Assembly (NCBI GenBank): GCA_963702565.1
Contig: CAVPDE010000020.1
Location: 107,491-171,490, forward strand
From: CAVPDE01 sp963702565
Lineage (GTDB): Bacteria; Desulfobacterota; DSM-4660; Desulfatiglandales; HGW-15
Direction of reading: 5' to 3'
Length of the DNA: 64,000 nucleotides
The position numbers were made by a program, and so were the translations under genes. The notes beneath the pieces are model-generated. The model was given only the letters and a program-made list of their open reading frames with translations. It ran no database searches and was not told where the DNA came from. Below, one piece after another: positions 34,796 to 43,703 of the stretch (the first letter of the stretch is position 1; each line of letters opens with the position of its first letter).

Positions 34796-35875
34796 CTACT
34801 TGACCTGGATATAAGCGCCCAGGAACTGGAAGACAGACCAGATATCGTCGACCTTGATCCATTCGCCGGTCGTGTGCGCGTCCCGGTACCCGACCGAGAT
34901 TTCGACCGCTTGAATTCGTTTCTCCGCCCAGACGTTGGCGTCGCTCGCGCCGCACGATTCCTCCCACGCGACCTTCCAGCCGTGCGCGGTCATCGCCGCT
35001 TTCAATTCTTTGATGAACGGGTCCTTCTTGTCGTAGCGGTAGCCGCGGCAGGCCAGCGTGCTCTTGAAGTAGAGCTTTGCCCCGCGCCGCCGCCCCACTG
35101 CCCGCTTGAAGGCGCGGTTCATGACGTCGACCTGGGCCAGAGCGCTCTTCTGGGAATGGCTCCGCGCTTCGGCGCGCATCACCGCCTCCGGCGGGATGCT
35201 GTTGACGGCCGTGCCGGCAGCCAGGGTGCCGATGTTGGCGGTGGTCTGGCGGTCGATCCGCCCGAGCTTTAGTGCGCGGATCGCATCGGCCGCGATAGCG
35301 AGCGCGTTGATCCCCTTCTGCGGCTCGACCCCGGCATGCGCCGCCCGCCCTTTCACCTTGATCTCGACATTGTAGATATACGGCGAGGCGATCGTGATCC
35401 GGCCGGGATCGTCGGACCCGTCGAGGATCAAGCCTTCGCGAGCTCGGATCCGGTTCCTGTCCAGATGGTGCACGCCGTCGAGGTCCGCCTCTTCCTGGCG
35501 CGTGAAGACGAGTTCAAGGGGCCGGATGCGCCAGCCCTGGCGAACGGCCTCTTCCGCGACGCCGATCGCAGCCGCCAGGCCGGCCTTGTCATCGGCTCCG
35601 AGGATGGTCCGCCCGTCGGAACGGACCACGCCGTTGCGGACCATTGGCTTCACTCTCCGCCCCGGTTCGACTGTATCCATATGGGCCGAAATCACGAGCG
35701 GCTTGCCCTCGCCTGAAACCTTGGCGATCACGTTGCCGTAAGCATCGCGGCCGGCCCTGATCTTGTGGCGGGCAAGATGCTTGATGATATAGTCCCCGAC
35801 CGACTTCTCCTCGCCGGACGGCGAGTCGATCCGGCAGAGGTCGAGGAAGAGCTCCAGCAGTTCCGATTTTTTCAT
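34796..35875 (-). CDS. M20 family metallopeptidase (PepT-like)
   Basis: The 359-residue dizinc aminopeptidase relative carries all metal-site motifs: PLVISAHMDTVEPGR (His and Asp), ILGADDKAGLAAAIG (bridging Asp), FTRQEEADLDGVHH (catalytic Glu pair), LILDGSDDPG, and near the C-terminus SVGYRDAHTTGEWIKVDD with the last His. The dimerisation domain lies at about 175-275 (VKGRAAHAGVEPQKGINA). It resembles the tripeptidase-T-like group, which releases N-terminal residues from short peptides. It is a single gene, and its stop codon is immediately followed by the MITE-like repeat. Confidence 0.9.
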   Translation of the reverse strand: MKKSELLELFLDLCRIDSPSGEEKSVGDYIIKHLARHKIRAGRDAYGNVIAKVSGEGKPLVISAHMDTVEPGRRVKPMVRNGVVRSDGRTILGADDKAGLAAAIGVAEEAVRQGWRIRPLELVFTRQEEADLDGVHHLDRNRIRAREGLILDGSDDPGRITIASPYIYNVEIKVKGRAAHAGVEPQKGINALAIAADAIRALKLGRIDRQTTANIGTLAAGTAVNSIPPEAVMRAEARSHSQKSALAQVDVMNRAFKRAVGRRRGAKLYFKSTLACRGYRYDKKDPFIKELKAAMTAHGWKVAWEESCGASDANVWAEKRIQAVEISVGYRDAHTTGEWIKVDDIWSVFQFLGAYIQVK

Positions 35876-35971
35876 AAGAACTCCTTTTTTCGGCCATGGA
35901 CTCTAAGGGAGTTTGCCGTGTGGGTCAAGAGCGAAATCAATTTGCACGAAGCAGATCGCCCGGCAAGCGCT

Positions 35972-36090
35972 TCAACTCATGACGAAGTGCGTGATATTCT
36001 CAAGCGCCTTTTTCAGTTCCTGGCGGAAGTCGGAATGGGCGATGGAGATGAGAGCTTCGCAAATTCACCGTACCGAATTCGGTGAGCACC
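35972..36090 (-). pseudogene. C-terminal remnant of a second CoA-transferase gene
   Basis: On the minus strand this reads VLTEFGTVNL, then directly EALISIAHSDFRQELKKALE and NITHFVMS with a stop. It matches the last ~45 residues of the CoA-transferase at 15142-16443 (VVTEFGAVNL...EALVSIAHPDFRPELRKTLARIRHFVMG) except that about eight codons in the middle are missing and everything upstream is lost. Just beyond it lies the palindrome that also stands upstream of the intact gene, which points to a duplicated locus with a large internal deletion. Confidence 0.8.
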
Positions 36091-36102
36091 GGCCTCACCC
36101 CA

Positions 36103-36122
36103 TATTGGACCAAAGTCCAATA
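36103..36122. promoter_or_regulatory. 20-bp palindrome TATTGGAC-CAAA-GTCCAATA, copy 2
   Basis: Identical to the palindrome at 16592-16611 and here extended by one more pair (A at 36102, T at 36123). TCTTTTTTC and a TTCC-TTCCC stretch follow, as in the other copies. It lies 13 bases from the CoA-transferase remnant and about 160 bases upstream of the porin gene. Confidence 0.6.
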
Positions 36123-36283
36123 TCTTTTTTCTTTCCATTCCCATAAATTCCATCCTGTGCCTTCTGTGATGTGCTACCCTTGGGGAAGCCCTATGATGAA
36201 CAGGGGCTGGTCGGTGCAATTGAACTCGCTTGTGATGAGGGATTAGGAGCACCGCCGCATGGACTTTCAAGGAGGGAAGAAGG

Positions 36284-37739
36284 ATGTTCGCGAGGCATAA
36301 CCCTGCATGGTGTTGGGCATTTCTGTACAGGGCGCGGAGACTGTCGACACCCATGGCGGTCAGGTTTACGGCAGCGGCGATAAGTTTCATGGTCATGCTG
36401 TTTTGGGCAAGGACTGCTGCCGTGGCGAGTGAGGCAGTTTCCCAGGAGGAACCCACAACCGTTTCCGTGGAGGAAAGCGTCTCTTCGATCGAGCGCTCTT
36501 TTGTCGAAAAGGAGGCCAGGCCCGGGTTCTTTCCATGGCTGAAGGAGCAGGTGAAGGACGCCGATCCTTTTTTCCGGGACACCAAGCTCGATGTCAATCT
36601 CAGGACCTATTATTTTTACCGAGACAATTACCCCAATACCACGCCCCAGACCAACGAAGCCTGGGCGATCGGTGGAGCGCTCTGCCTACAGGTCGGGATG
36701 GTTTCTCAACCATTTCGGAATCGGGGCGGTAGGCTGTACACTCTCCGAGCCGCTCTATGCGCCGGACGACCGTGACGGCACGCAGCTCTTAAAACGGGAC
36801 AGAAGGGCTATGCCGTCCTTGGCCAATTCTATGGAGGGTGAAAGTCATAGAAGAGAATTACGTGAACCTCTACCGCTATGAATACAACACTCCCTATATC
36901 AACAAAGACGACGGCCGCATGACCCCCAAGACATTCGAGGGCTACACCTTTACGGGATCCTCAGGAGGCAAGGACGGCGCTCCGGGATTCAGGTACGGCG
37001 GCGGGTACATCACGAAAATCAAAGAGCGCAACTCGGATGATTTTGTGTCCATGTCCCGGGATGCGGGAGCGTCGGTCGACAGGGGGGTTGGATTGGCAGG
37101 AGTCAATGTATCTTTGGGCCGCTTCTCCATAGGGGCTATCGACTACTACTGTGACGATGTGATCAACATCGGGTACGCAGAGGCCAAATATACCTGGCCT
37201 GTAACTCAGAAACTCGGGCTTCTTTTCGCCGCTCAGTTCACGGATCAGAGGAGCGTAGGGGAGGATCTTCTCAAAGGATATGCTTTCTCGGTCAACCAGG
37301 TCGGCGTTGAAAACGGAGAGTGAGCTATAGCGGGGCGCTCTTTACCCTGGCTTTCACGACGGCTTCCAGCGGAGCGGATCTGCAGAATCCCTGGAGCAGC
37401 TATCCGGGTTACACCTAGCGTCCAGGTGAAGGATTTCAATCGGGCAAAGGAGAAAGCGTTTCTCGTGAAGGCGGCCTACGACTTCACGCCCTTGGCCTCG
37501 AAGGAGTGACGGCTTATGCTCTCTTTGTCCATGGATGGGACAGGATCAATCCATCCACGGGACGGGATGTGTCCAACGAAAACGAGATGGACCTCGATCT
37601 CCAGTGGAAGCCGAAGTCAGGGTTCTTCAAGGATTTCTGGCCCCGGCTCCGCTATGGCGTGGTCCGCGAGCATGAGGGGCAGGAGAGATACATTCACGAC
37701 TTTCGCATCATCCTGAACTATGATTTCTCGTTGCTGTGA
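36284..37739 (+). pseudogene. Outer-membrane porin, OprD-like (about six frame breaks)
   Basis: The start at 36284 follows AAGGAGGGAAGAAGG. A signal peptide is present (AISFMVMLFWARTAAVASEA). Porin sequence then continues across frames: FFRDTKLDVNLRTYYFYRDNY, SGWFLNHFGIGAVG, PLYAPDDRDGTQLL, then VIEENYVNLYRYEYNTPYINKDDGRMTPKTFEGYTF, GRFSIGAIDYYCDDVINIGYAEAKY, and finally MDLDLQWKPKSGFFKDFWPRLRYGVVREHEGQERYIHDFRIILNYDFSLL with the C-terminal aromatic/leucine beta-strand. Breaks lie near 36686, 36794, 36838, 37320, 37420 and 37500. The restored protein would be about 480 residues, as for the OprD family. With so many breaks it may be a true pseudogene, but the codons between breaks are intact, so sequence error is also possible. 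Confidence 0.75.
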
Positions 37740-37812
37740 TTGTCCCTCTCGCGGCACTTGGGAAAAAGCCTCGCTCTTAGGAGAAGACCTCAGTTTAGGT
37801 TGTGTACCGGGA

Positions 37813-37898
37813 TGCAGGCACAAAGTTGCAAAGGCACATAGGCACAAAGATGCAAAGGGACAAAGTGACAAAGGTGTAAAGGCACAAAGCAGAAAGAA
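37813..37898 (+). repeat. Imperfect short tandem repeat GGCACAAAG
   Basis: About seven imperfect copies of a GGCACAAAG/TGCAAAG word in tandem, in the gap between the porin and the ion-channel gene. The remainder of this 237-base gap holds nothing else recognisable apart from a small CTGTCGG..CCGACAG hairpin at 37929-37948. Confidence 0.6.
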
Positions 37899-37976
37899 TC
37901 CGTCCGCTCTGTCCCTTTGTCCCTCAAGCTGTCGGCTTCATCCGACAGCAGTTGACTTCATAGCGGAAAAAATCCT

Positions 37977-38663
37977 ATGTTCAAAAAGATCATGAGTTTC
38001 TGGAGTGAAGAACGCAGCCTGACAACGCTCCTCGTGCTCCTGGCGATCAACATGTTCGTCCTTGAACCGGTGATCAGGGAGGGAACCAGGATCGCCTTCT
38101 TGAGAGGGGTGTTTTCCTCTCTGCTCCTGCTGGCGGGCCTGCTGACCGTGACCCGACATAAGACCCTCAGGATCGTTTTTGCCGTATTCGTCACGCTGAC
38201 GATGATGGTCCACTGGAGCCGGATTGCTTTCGGTACAAGAGCGCTCATGGGCTGGGACGCCTTCCTTTTGCTATTGTCCATGCTTGCGCTCATGGTTATT
38301 GTTTTGGCGCAGGTCAACCAAAAAGGCCCTGTCACAGGACACCGGGTGCGGGGCGCTGTAGCAGGGTATTTGTTGTTAGGCATGGCTTGTGCTTACGCCT
38401 ATTCGTTGATCGATACTCTGATCCCAGGATCGTTTCATATGCCGGCGGCGGATCTGCAGTCCAGGCAAGCTCAGTCTGATGCGTTTAACTATTTCAGCAT
38501 CGTGACGCTCACCACCCTGGGCTACGGGGATATCACGGCCGTCCATCCGGTGGCGCGATCGGTAGTCATGATGGAGGCCCTTCTGGGTCAGCTCTACCCG
38601 GCCATTCTCATCGCACGGCTGGTCACGATGCAGATGGAAACGCGGAAGAACAAAGCGGCGTAG
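37977..38663 (+). CDS. Potassium channel family protein (Ion_trans_2)
   Basis: A 228-residue membrane protein. Four hydrophobic segments lie in the first half (TTLLVLLAINMFVLEPVI, FLRGVFSSLLLLAGLLTV, LRIVFAVFVTLTMMVHWS, DAFLLLLSMLALMVIVLAQV). A pore unit follows: helix AVAGYLLLGMACAYAYSLID, the selectivity filter FSIVTLTTLGYGDITAVHPVARS and a last helix MMEALLGQLYPAILIARLVTMQ. The TLGYGD filter is the K+ signature. There is no cytoplasmic TrkA or cyclic-nucleotide domain, so gating cannot be inferred. It stands alone. Confidence 0.9.
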   Translation: MFKKIMSFWSEERSLTTLLVLLAINMFVLEPVIREGTRIAFLRGVFSSLLLLAGLLTVTRHKTLRIVFAVFVTLTMMVHWSRIAFGTRALMGWDAFLLLLSMLALMVIVLAQVNQKGPVTGHRVRGAVAGYLLLGMACAYAYSLIDTLIPGSFHMPAADLQSRQAQSDAFNYFSIVTLTTLGYGDITAVHPVARSVVMMEALLGQLYPAILIARLVTMQMETRKNKAA

Positions 38664-38667
38664 CCGC

Positions 38668-38750
38668 CGACAAATTCGAAGCACGAAGCACGAAACTCGA
38701 AACAAAAACAAATGACCAAAATTCGAATGACCCAAACAAGTTCAAAAGGC
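38668..38750. repeat. Dispersed repeat, GAAGCACGAAA family (half copy)
   Basis: AAATTCGAAGCACGAAGCACGAAACTCGAAAC, then AAAATTCGAATGACC. It matches the left arm of the repeats at 8940 and 43489, but the complementary right arm is absent. Confidence 0.65.
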
Positions 38751-38789
38751 AGAGAGAAATTTGATTTTCTCCCAAGAAATCCTCTCTAC

Positions 38790-38890
38790 CGTCACCCCGG
38801 CGAAAGCCGGGGTCCAGAAAATTCGTAGCGAGTTGGAAACACTGGATTCCGGCGCCTGCCCCGGACGTGATCCGGGGTTCGCCGGAATGA
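38790..38890. repeat. CACCCCGGCGAAAGCCGGGG-type palindromic repeat
   Basis: It contains three nested perfect stems: ACCCCGGC-GAAA-GCCGGGGT at 38794-38813, CCCCGGA-CGTGA-TCCGGGG at 38859-38877, and ATTCCGGCG with CGCCGGAAT around the latter. It is a member of a repeat family widespread in proteobacteria, with no coding content. Confidence 0.75.
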
Positions 38891-38972
38891 CAGAGAGGGT
38901 CGATACCTGGCCTTTTACGAATGCATCAAGAATGATAATGAAAAAATAAGGATGCTTGCTGGAGGTAGAGTG

Positions 38973-39563
38973 ATGAAAATTAAACTGGCTTTAGTGGTCA
39001 CAGTGGCTGGTGCTCTGCTGATAGGTTCCCTGTTCTCTGGCGCGCCTGTTTGGGCCGCGAAGAAGGAAGCGACGAAAGCGCAGAAGCAGGCCGACGTTCG
39101 CAAGACGGTGAACGAGACGCTCAACCGCCTCTATAAGTTGCAGCCCACATCGAAGGCGGCGATCGAGAAGGCGGCGGGATATGCGGTGTTCAGCAACTTC
39201 GGAATGAAGATCTTCGTTGCCGGTAGTGGTTCGGGCAAGGGGATTGCCGTCCAGAATGCGACCAAGAAAGAAACCTTCATGAAGATGATCGAGCTCCAGG
39301 CCGGCCTGGGGTTTGGGGTGAAAAAGTTCAGGCTCGTTTGGGTTTTTCAGACGGAAGAAGCGCTCAACAGCTTCGTGAACTCGGGCTGGGAATTGGGCTC
39401 GCAAGCGACCGTCGGGGCGCAGTACGATGACAAGGGGGGCGGTGTGGCAGGCGCTGTCGCCATCTCCAAAGGTGTCTGGCTGTATCAGCTGACCGACGAC
39501 GGCTTAGCGGCGGAGCTTACGGCAAAAGGAACAAAGTATTACAAGGATGACGACTTGAATTGA
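38973..39563 (+). CDS. SYLF/YSC84 lipid-binding domain protein, exported
   Basis: A 196-residue protein starting at 38973, where GGAGG precedes the ATG. A signal peptide (LALVVTVAGALLIGSLFSGAPVWAA) is followed by the SYLF domain: VNETLNRLYKLQPTSKAAIEKAAGYAVFSNFGMKIFVAGSGSGKGIAV, FMKMIELQAGLGFGVKKFRLVWVFQTEEALNSFVNSGWELGSQ and GVWLYQLTDDGLAAELTAKGTKYYKDDDLN. The domain binds phosphoinositides in eukaryotes; bacterial exported forms have no settled role. It opens a run of exported proteins (lipoprotein, DUF3300, DUF2950). Confidence 0.88.
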   Translation: MKIKLALVVTVAGALLIGSLFSGAPVWAAKKEATKAQKQADVRKTVNETLNRLYKLQPTSKAAIEKAAGYAVFSNFGMKIFVAGSGSGKGIAVQNATKKETFMKMIELQAGLGFGVKKFRLVWVFQTEEALNSFVNSGWELGSQATVGAQYDDKGGGVAGAVAISKGVWLYQLTDDGLAAELTAKGTKYYKDDDLN

Positions 39564-39659
39564 ACCACGTTTGCATGAGGGGTGGCACCTGCGCCTTAGA
39601 CGGCCTGAAATCGCAGAGGCGCGAATAGAAACCGAGGCCATGGAGGGAGGAGCAAGAGC

Positions 39660-40097
39660 ATGAAAAGAACATGTGGATTAATCGCTGCACTCATTTTGAT
39701 CGTTGCCTTAGCAGCAGGATGCGCGGGGAGCTATGGAAAAATGAGGGTGGCCGATAAGGACGTGATGACCGTAGAGACCCTGGTGAACAACTGGCAGAAT
39801 TACGAGGTCTATTATTACGGGGACGGGAACAGGGCAATCGCAGTACTCTTTGATCCCAAGACAGACGGAAAGACTCTGAAAATGGGACCCCGGTGGGATA
39901 GAATGCCCGATCAAACCACGCTGAACAAGATGGTGGGCTATATCAAACAGGAACCCTTCCGTGGGGTGTATGGCCCCAGGCTGTGGACTGTTCTGGGTCC
40001 GGATGGTTCGACTTACGGTTATACCTACACCGTTCTTACGGAACTTCTCCTGGAAGTGGTGGATGAGAAAACAATGCTTGTGGTGACCGGGGACTAG
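39660..40097 (+). CDS. Small lipoprotein
   Basis: The 145-residue protein has a clean lipoprotein signal (IAALILIVALAAGC, Cys at about residue 21). The mature part has mixed alpha/beta composition (VMTVETLVNNWQNYEVYYYGDGNRAIAVLFDPKTDGKTLKMG, then LWTVLGPDGSTYGYTYTVLTELLLEVVDEKTMLVVTG) and no domain I can name. The ribosome site GGAGGAGCAAGAGC supports the ATG at 39660. It is likely an inner- or outer-membrane anchored envelope protein that is expressed with the neighbouring exported proteins. Confidence 0.8.
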   Translation: MKRTCGLIAALILIVALAAGCAGSYGKMRVADKDVMTVETLVNNWQNYEVYYYGDGNRAIAVLFDPKTDGKTLKMGPRWDRMPDQTTLNKMVGYIKQEPFRGVYGPRLWTVLGPDGSTYGYTYTVLTELLLEVVDEKTMLVVTGD

Positions 40098-40246
40098 GGT
40101 ACGTCGAGAAGGGAGCAACATGCCGGCAGCGGAATTGACCGTTGCAAAAATCTTGAAGCGGCGTTAAATTATTGAACTAAACGATGAGCGCCGGTGGGTA
40201 TTGCGTAAGATTGAAAGAAACCCGGAGCAGGGAGAGGAGAAGAGGC

Positions 40247-41507
40247 ATGAAAATAAAAAGACCTTTGATCAAAGTATTGGCCGTTGTTCTGGCGCTTCTG
40301 CTGGGGGCCCCTCAAGGGGTTGTCGCGCAGAGCGAAGGGGACAAGCCCTTTAAACAGGAAGAGCTGGACCAGCTGGTAGCGCCCATCGCCCTTTATCCTG
40401 ACTCGCTTCTGGCCCAGATTCTGATGGCCTCTACCTATCCTCTTGAGGTGGTGCAGGCTCAGCGCTGGGCCAAGGCCAACCAGAACCTCAAGGGAGATGC
40501 CCTGACAGCGGCTCTGGAGAAGCAGGACTGGGACCCGAGCGTCAAGTCCCTGGTGAATTTCTCCCAGGTGCTGGATATGATGAATGAGAAGCTGGACTGG
40601 ACCCAGAAGCTGGGCGATGCCTTTCTTGCGCAGCAGAAAGAGGTGATGGACACGGTCCAGAAGCTCCGCCTGAAAGCTTATGGGGAAGGCAACCTGAAGA
40701 CCACTGAGCAGCAGAAGGTTGTTGTTGAAGAAGAGACAAAGACCATCATCATCGAGCCGGCAAAGACTGAGGTCGTCTATGTCCCGACCTACAATCCCAC
40801 AGTGGTTTATGGCGCCTGGCCGTACCCGGCCTATCAGCCTTATTACTATTACCCGCCCGGATACGTTCCCGGCGCAGGGTTGTTCGCCTTTGGAGCAGGT
40901 GTGGCTCTGGGGGCTGCCTGGGGCTACGCGTGGGGAGGCTGCGGATGGGGGCGCGGTGAAGTCGATGTCGACGTGAACCGGAACACGAACATCAACAACA
41001 ATATTGACCGAAGCAAGGAAAGGAACAAGGTGTCGACCGGCGAGGGCGGAAAGGGCTCGTTTAAGCACAATCCGGAGCACCGCAAAGGAGCCTCTTACAG
41101 GGACCAGAAAACGGCTCAGCAGCACGGCAGAGGAGGATCGCGGGATGCAGCCCAGTCACGGGACTCCTACCGGGGCCGGGACGGCGGGGGAAGACAGGAT
41201 GCGTCCGCGGGCACGTCAGACCGGTCCCGCGGTGGCCAGCAAATGGATCGTGGTGGCGCTTCGGCGGGTCAGATGGACCGAGGAGGCGCCCTCAGCGGCG
41301 CGGATCGGGGCGGGGGCTCGACCAGGGAAGCCAGTAGCCGAGGAAATCAAAGCATGTCCTCTTCGCGTGGCGGCGGTGGCGGTGGAGCGCGTGAGGCGGC
41401 GGCGGGGGCGGCGGCGGTGGTGGCGGCGGCAGCCGCGGCGGCGGTGGTGGCGGTGGAGGCGCGGCGGCGGCGGTGGCGGTCGAGGCGGTGGCGGCGGCCG
41501 CAGGTAA
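40247..41507 (+). CDS. DUF3300 family exported protein with Gly-rich tail (frame breaks in tail)
   Basis: Starts at 40247 after GGAGAGGAGAAGAGG. A signal peptide (VLAVVLALLLGAPQGVVA) is followed by the DUF3300 core: ELDQLVAPIALYPDSLLAQILMASTYPLEVVQAQRWAKANQNLKG, DWDPSVKSLVNFSQVLDMMNEKLDWTQKLGDAFLAQQKEVMD, VVYVPTYNPTVVYGAWPYPAYQPYYYYPP and a Gly-rich hydrophobic patch. The C-terminus is Arg/Gly/Ser-rich and ends in poly-Gly. The written frame runs through into the next gene; correcting two shifts at about 41390 and 41455 gives a GGGGRGGGGGRR ending with a stop at 41505-41507. DUF3300 genes commonly sit next to DUF2950 genes, as here; function unknown. Confidence 0.85.
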
Positions 41508-41551
41508 CCCACCCGGAAGCACTCACCCACTTGCGAAAGGAGGAAAAAGCC

Positions 41552-42508
41552 ATGGTGCTATATGTCAATACAAAGAAAAGGGATTCATGGTTCAAAGGTT
41601 GCGGGGCGCTCATTATAGCCGCTGCATTCATTGCCCTGTTCATCTTCGGTTCGGCTCATGCGCAGACCGTGAAGCAGCGCACGTTTGCTACCCCGGAAGA
41701 GGCGGTCAAGGCCCTGGTCGAAGCCATGAAAGCGAATGACGAGAAGGCCCTGGAAGCGATTTTCGGGCCAGGGAGCAAAGACATTCTAGTGTCCGGGGAT
41801 CCTGTTGCTGACAAAGCGGTGCGAGAGCGATTCATCAGTCGTTACGGAGAGAAGAACAGGTTGGAGGTAACCGAGGCCAAGGCGAATCTCAGCCTTGGAA
41901 ATGATGATTGGCCGTTTGCTGTTCCAATCGTGAAGAAGGATGGCCTGTGGCGTTTTGACACCAAGGCGGGCAGGGAGGAAGTTCTCGCGAGAAGGATCGG
42001 GCAGAATGAATTGAGTGCCATCCAGGTCTGCCTGGCCTTTGTGGATGCCCAGCGGGAATATACGCTCAAGGACCGAGACGGTGACGGTCTGCTGGAATAT
42101 GCGCAGAAATTCGGTAGCGACAAGGGGAAAAAGAACGGCCTGTATTGGAAAGCGGCACAGGGCGAGGAGCAGAGCCCTCTGGGTCCTCTTGCCGCGGCGG
42201 CGCATAAGCAGGGCTACAGAAAGAAAGGACAGCAACCGGAACCCTTTTACGGCTATTTCTATCGTATTTTAACGGGCCAGGGAAAGAACGCGCCGGGCGG
42301 CGCTTATGACTATATGGCGAAGGGAAATATGATCGGAGGGTTTGCTCTTGTGGCCTATCCGTCCAAGTATGCCAATTCAGGGGTCATGACCTTTATCGTC
42401 AATCATGATGGAGTGGTTTATCAGAAAGACCTGGGTAAAAACACCGAGAAGGCGGCCCAGGCGATGAAGCTCTTCGATCCGGACAGCACGTGGACAAAGG
42501 CGAATTAG
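41552..42508 (+). CDS. DUF2950 family exported protein
   Basis: A 318-residue protein starting at 41552, after AAAGGAGGAAAAAGCC. It has a signal peptide or anchor (GCGALIIAAAFIALFIFGSAHAQ) and the DUF2950 pattern: RTFATPEEAVKALVEAMKANDEKALEAIFGPGSKDILVSGDPVADKAVRERF, LWRFDTKAGREEVLARRIGQNELSAIQVCLAFVDAQREY, PFYGYFYRILTGQGKNAPGGAYDYMAKGNMIGGFALVAYPSKYANSGVMTFIVNHDGVVYQKDLG. It is in frame with the preceding DUF3300 gene only because of frame errors in the Gly-rich tail. The role of this pair is unknown; an envelope function is inferred from the signals. Confidence 0.9.
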   Translation: MVLYVNTKKRDSWFKGCGALIIAAAFIALFIFGSAHAQTVKQRTFATPEEAVKALVEAMKANDEKALEAIFGPGSKDILVSGDPVADKAVRERFISRYGEKNRLEVTEAKANLSLGNDDWPFAVPIVKKDGLWRFDTKAGREEVLARRIGQNELSAIQVCLAFVDAQREYTLKDRDGDGLLEYAQKFGSDKGKKNGLYWKAAQGEEQSPLGPLAAAAHKQGYRKKGQQPEPFYGYFYRILTGQGKNAPGGAYDYMAKGNMIGGFALVAYPSKYANSGVMTFIVNHDGVVYQKDLGKNTEKAAQAMKLFDPDSTWTKAN

Positions 42509-42536
42509 GAATGAATTAAAGCCAAAGCATGAGGTT

Positions 42537-42622
42537 CACCCCCTCCCTAACCCCTGGTCGCCTTCGGCGCCGCCTGAGGCGGGTAAACCTCCCCCCTTGA
42601 GGGGGAGGGGAGGGTGGGGGGT
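42537..42622. repeat. Palindromic CACCCCCTCCC/GGGAGGGTGGGGGGT repeat
   Basis: The outer arms CACCCCCTCCCTAACCCC and GGGGAGGGTGGGGGGT pair across an inner GCCTTCGGCGCCGCC-type hairpin. It is related to the copies flanking the DUF559 gene at 7396 and 7769, here without a gene inside. Confidence 0.7.
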
Positions 42623-42651
42623 AAAAACTATTACCTGAAGGGAGAAGCTCG

Positions 42652-43452
42652 ATGAGAAAACTAGTCTGCCTCGTTTCTTTGTTTTTGATGGTGTCTCTCA
42701 TGGTTGCTACGGGTGCATCGGCAGGCTCTGCCCTGGACCGTATCGTGAAAAAAGGGGAGTTGGCGGTCGGCACGAGCGGAACACAGCCGCCCATGAGTGC
42801 CACCAACAAAAAAGGTGAGCTCATGGGAATGGATGTTGAAATTTCGAAAGCCATGGCGGAGGCCATGGGTGTCAAACTGAAATTTGTCCCAATGCCCTTT
42901 GCCGAGCTTCTCCCTGCCCTTGAGGCGGGCAAAGTCGACATGGTCCTCTCCGGCATGACCATGACCCTGGAACGCAACAAAAAAGCCGCCTTCGTTGGCC
43001 CCTACGTCGTGACTGGAAAAGGAATCCTTGCTATTGAAAAGCGATTTACCGAGCTGAAAGAGGCAAAGGGATTGGATGCACCTGAGGTCAAGGTCGGGGC
43101 ACTTAAGGATTCCACCAGTCAGAAATTCGCCGAGAGATCCATGTCCAAGGCGAAATTGACCGTGTTCGGTTCTTATGATGAGGGCATTGATCTGCTTCTC
43201 AAGGGCAAGATCGATGTGATTGTGGCCGACTATCAGTTTTGTGCGCTCACGGCGTACCGACACCAGAAGAAGGGGCTTATCGCTGGAGCGTCGCCCCTCA
43301 CCTTCGAACCGTTAGGCATCGCCATGCCCGAAGACGCGCTCCTGCTCAACTGGGTGCAAAACTTCTTGAACCAGTTTCATGGCATGGGAGAGATGAAGAA
43401 ATTGAACGAGAAGTGGCTGACCGCCGGCTCGTGGATCGATGAGCTGCCATAG
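42652..43452 (+). CDS. Periplasmic amino-acid-type substrate-binding protein
   Basis: A 266-residue solute-binding protein of the SBP_bac_3 family. A signal peptide (LVCLVSLFLMVSLMVATGASAG) is followed by IVKKGELAVGTSGTQPPMSATNKKGELMGMDVEISKAMAEAMGVKLKFVPMPFAELLPALEAGKVDMVLSGMTMTLERNKKAAFVGPYVVTGKGIL, the usual ligand-binding first lobe. VGALKDSTSQKFAE and DVIVADYQFCALTAYR form the second lobe. The ATG at 42652 has GAAGGGAG upstream. No permease or ATPase of a matching importer is beside it, so it is an orphan component here; ligand unknown (amino acid or related small polar molecule). Confidence 0.9.
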   Translation: MRKLVCLVSLFLMVSLMVATGASAGSALDRIVKKGELAVGTSGTQPPMSATNKKGELMGMDVEISKAMAEAMGVKLKFVPMPFAELLPALEAGKVDMVLSGMTMTLERNKKAAFVGPYVVTGKGILAIEKRFTELKEAKGLDAPEVKVGALKDSTSQKFAERSMSKAKLTVFGSYDEGIDLLLKGKIDVIVADYQFCALTAYRHQKKGLIAGASPLTFEPLGIAMPEDALLLNWVQNFLNQFHGMGEMKKLNEKWLTAGSWIDELP

Positions 43453-43488
43453 AGCCTTTGGCAAGAACTTCTTCGCAAGGTGCGTAGA

Positions 43489-43660
43489 AGTTCAAAATCC
43501 GAAATCCGAAGCACGAAATCCGAAACAATGTTCAATGACGAAAATTCAAATGACCAAAACTCGACCACGCTGGCTTTTTGTTTTGGACATTGGAGCCTTT
43601 GAATTTTGAATTTGTTTCGGATTTCGGAATTCGTGCTTCGAATTTGATTCGGACATATGC
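43489..43660. repeat. Dispersed palindromic repeat (GAAATCCGAAGCACGAAA family), full copy
   Basis: The left arm AAAATCCGAAATCCGAAGCA, followed by CGAAATCCGAAACAA, is matched by a right arm made of TTTGTTTCGGATTTCGG and AATTCGTGCTTCGAATTT. The loop carries GACATTGGAGCCTTTGAATT, also seen in the copy at 8940. It fills the gap after the binding-protein gene. Confidence 0.75.
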
Positions 43661-43703
43661 CTGTATTGGGAAACGTCTCGGGATGGTACTGTAGGGAGGA
43701 AAC

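Noticed and set aside
37813..37898. The GGCACAAAG tandem stretch as a possible CRISPR-like array.
   Set aside because: Repeats are short, imperfect and have no spacers of constant length.
41216..41643. Minus-strand and alternative-frame Pro/Arg-rich ORFs over the GC-rich tail of the DUF3300 gene.
   Set aside because: They are shadows of a GGC-rich low-complexity stretch with no ribosome site or similarity.
40184..42508. A single 774-residue frame joining DUF3300 and DUF2950.
   Set aside because: The Gly-rich tail returns to a frame with a stop at 41505-41507, and DUF2950 has its own ribosome site and signal peptide at 41552.
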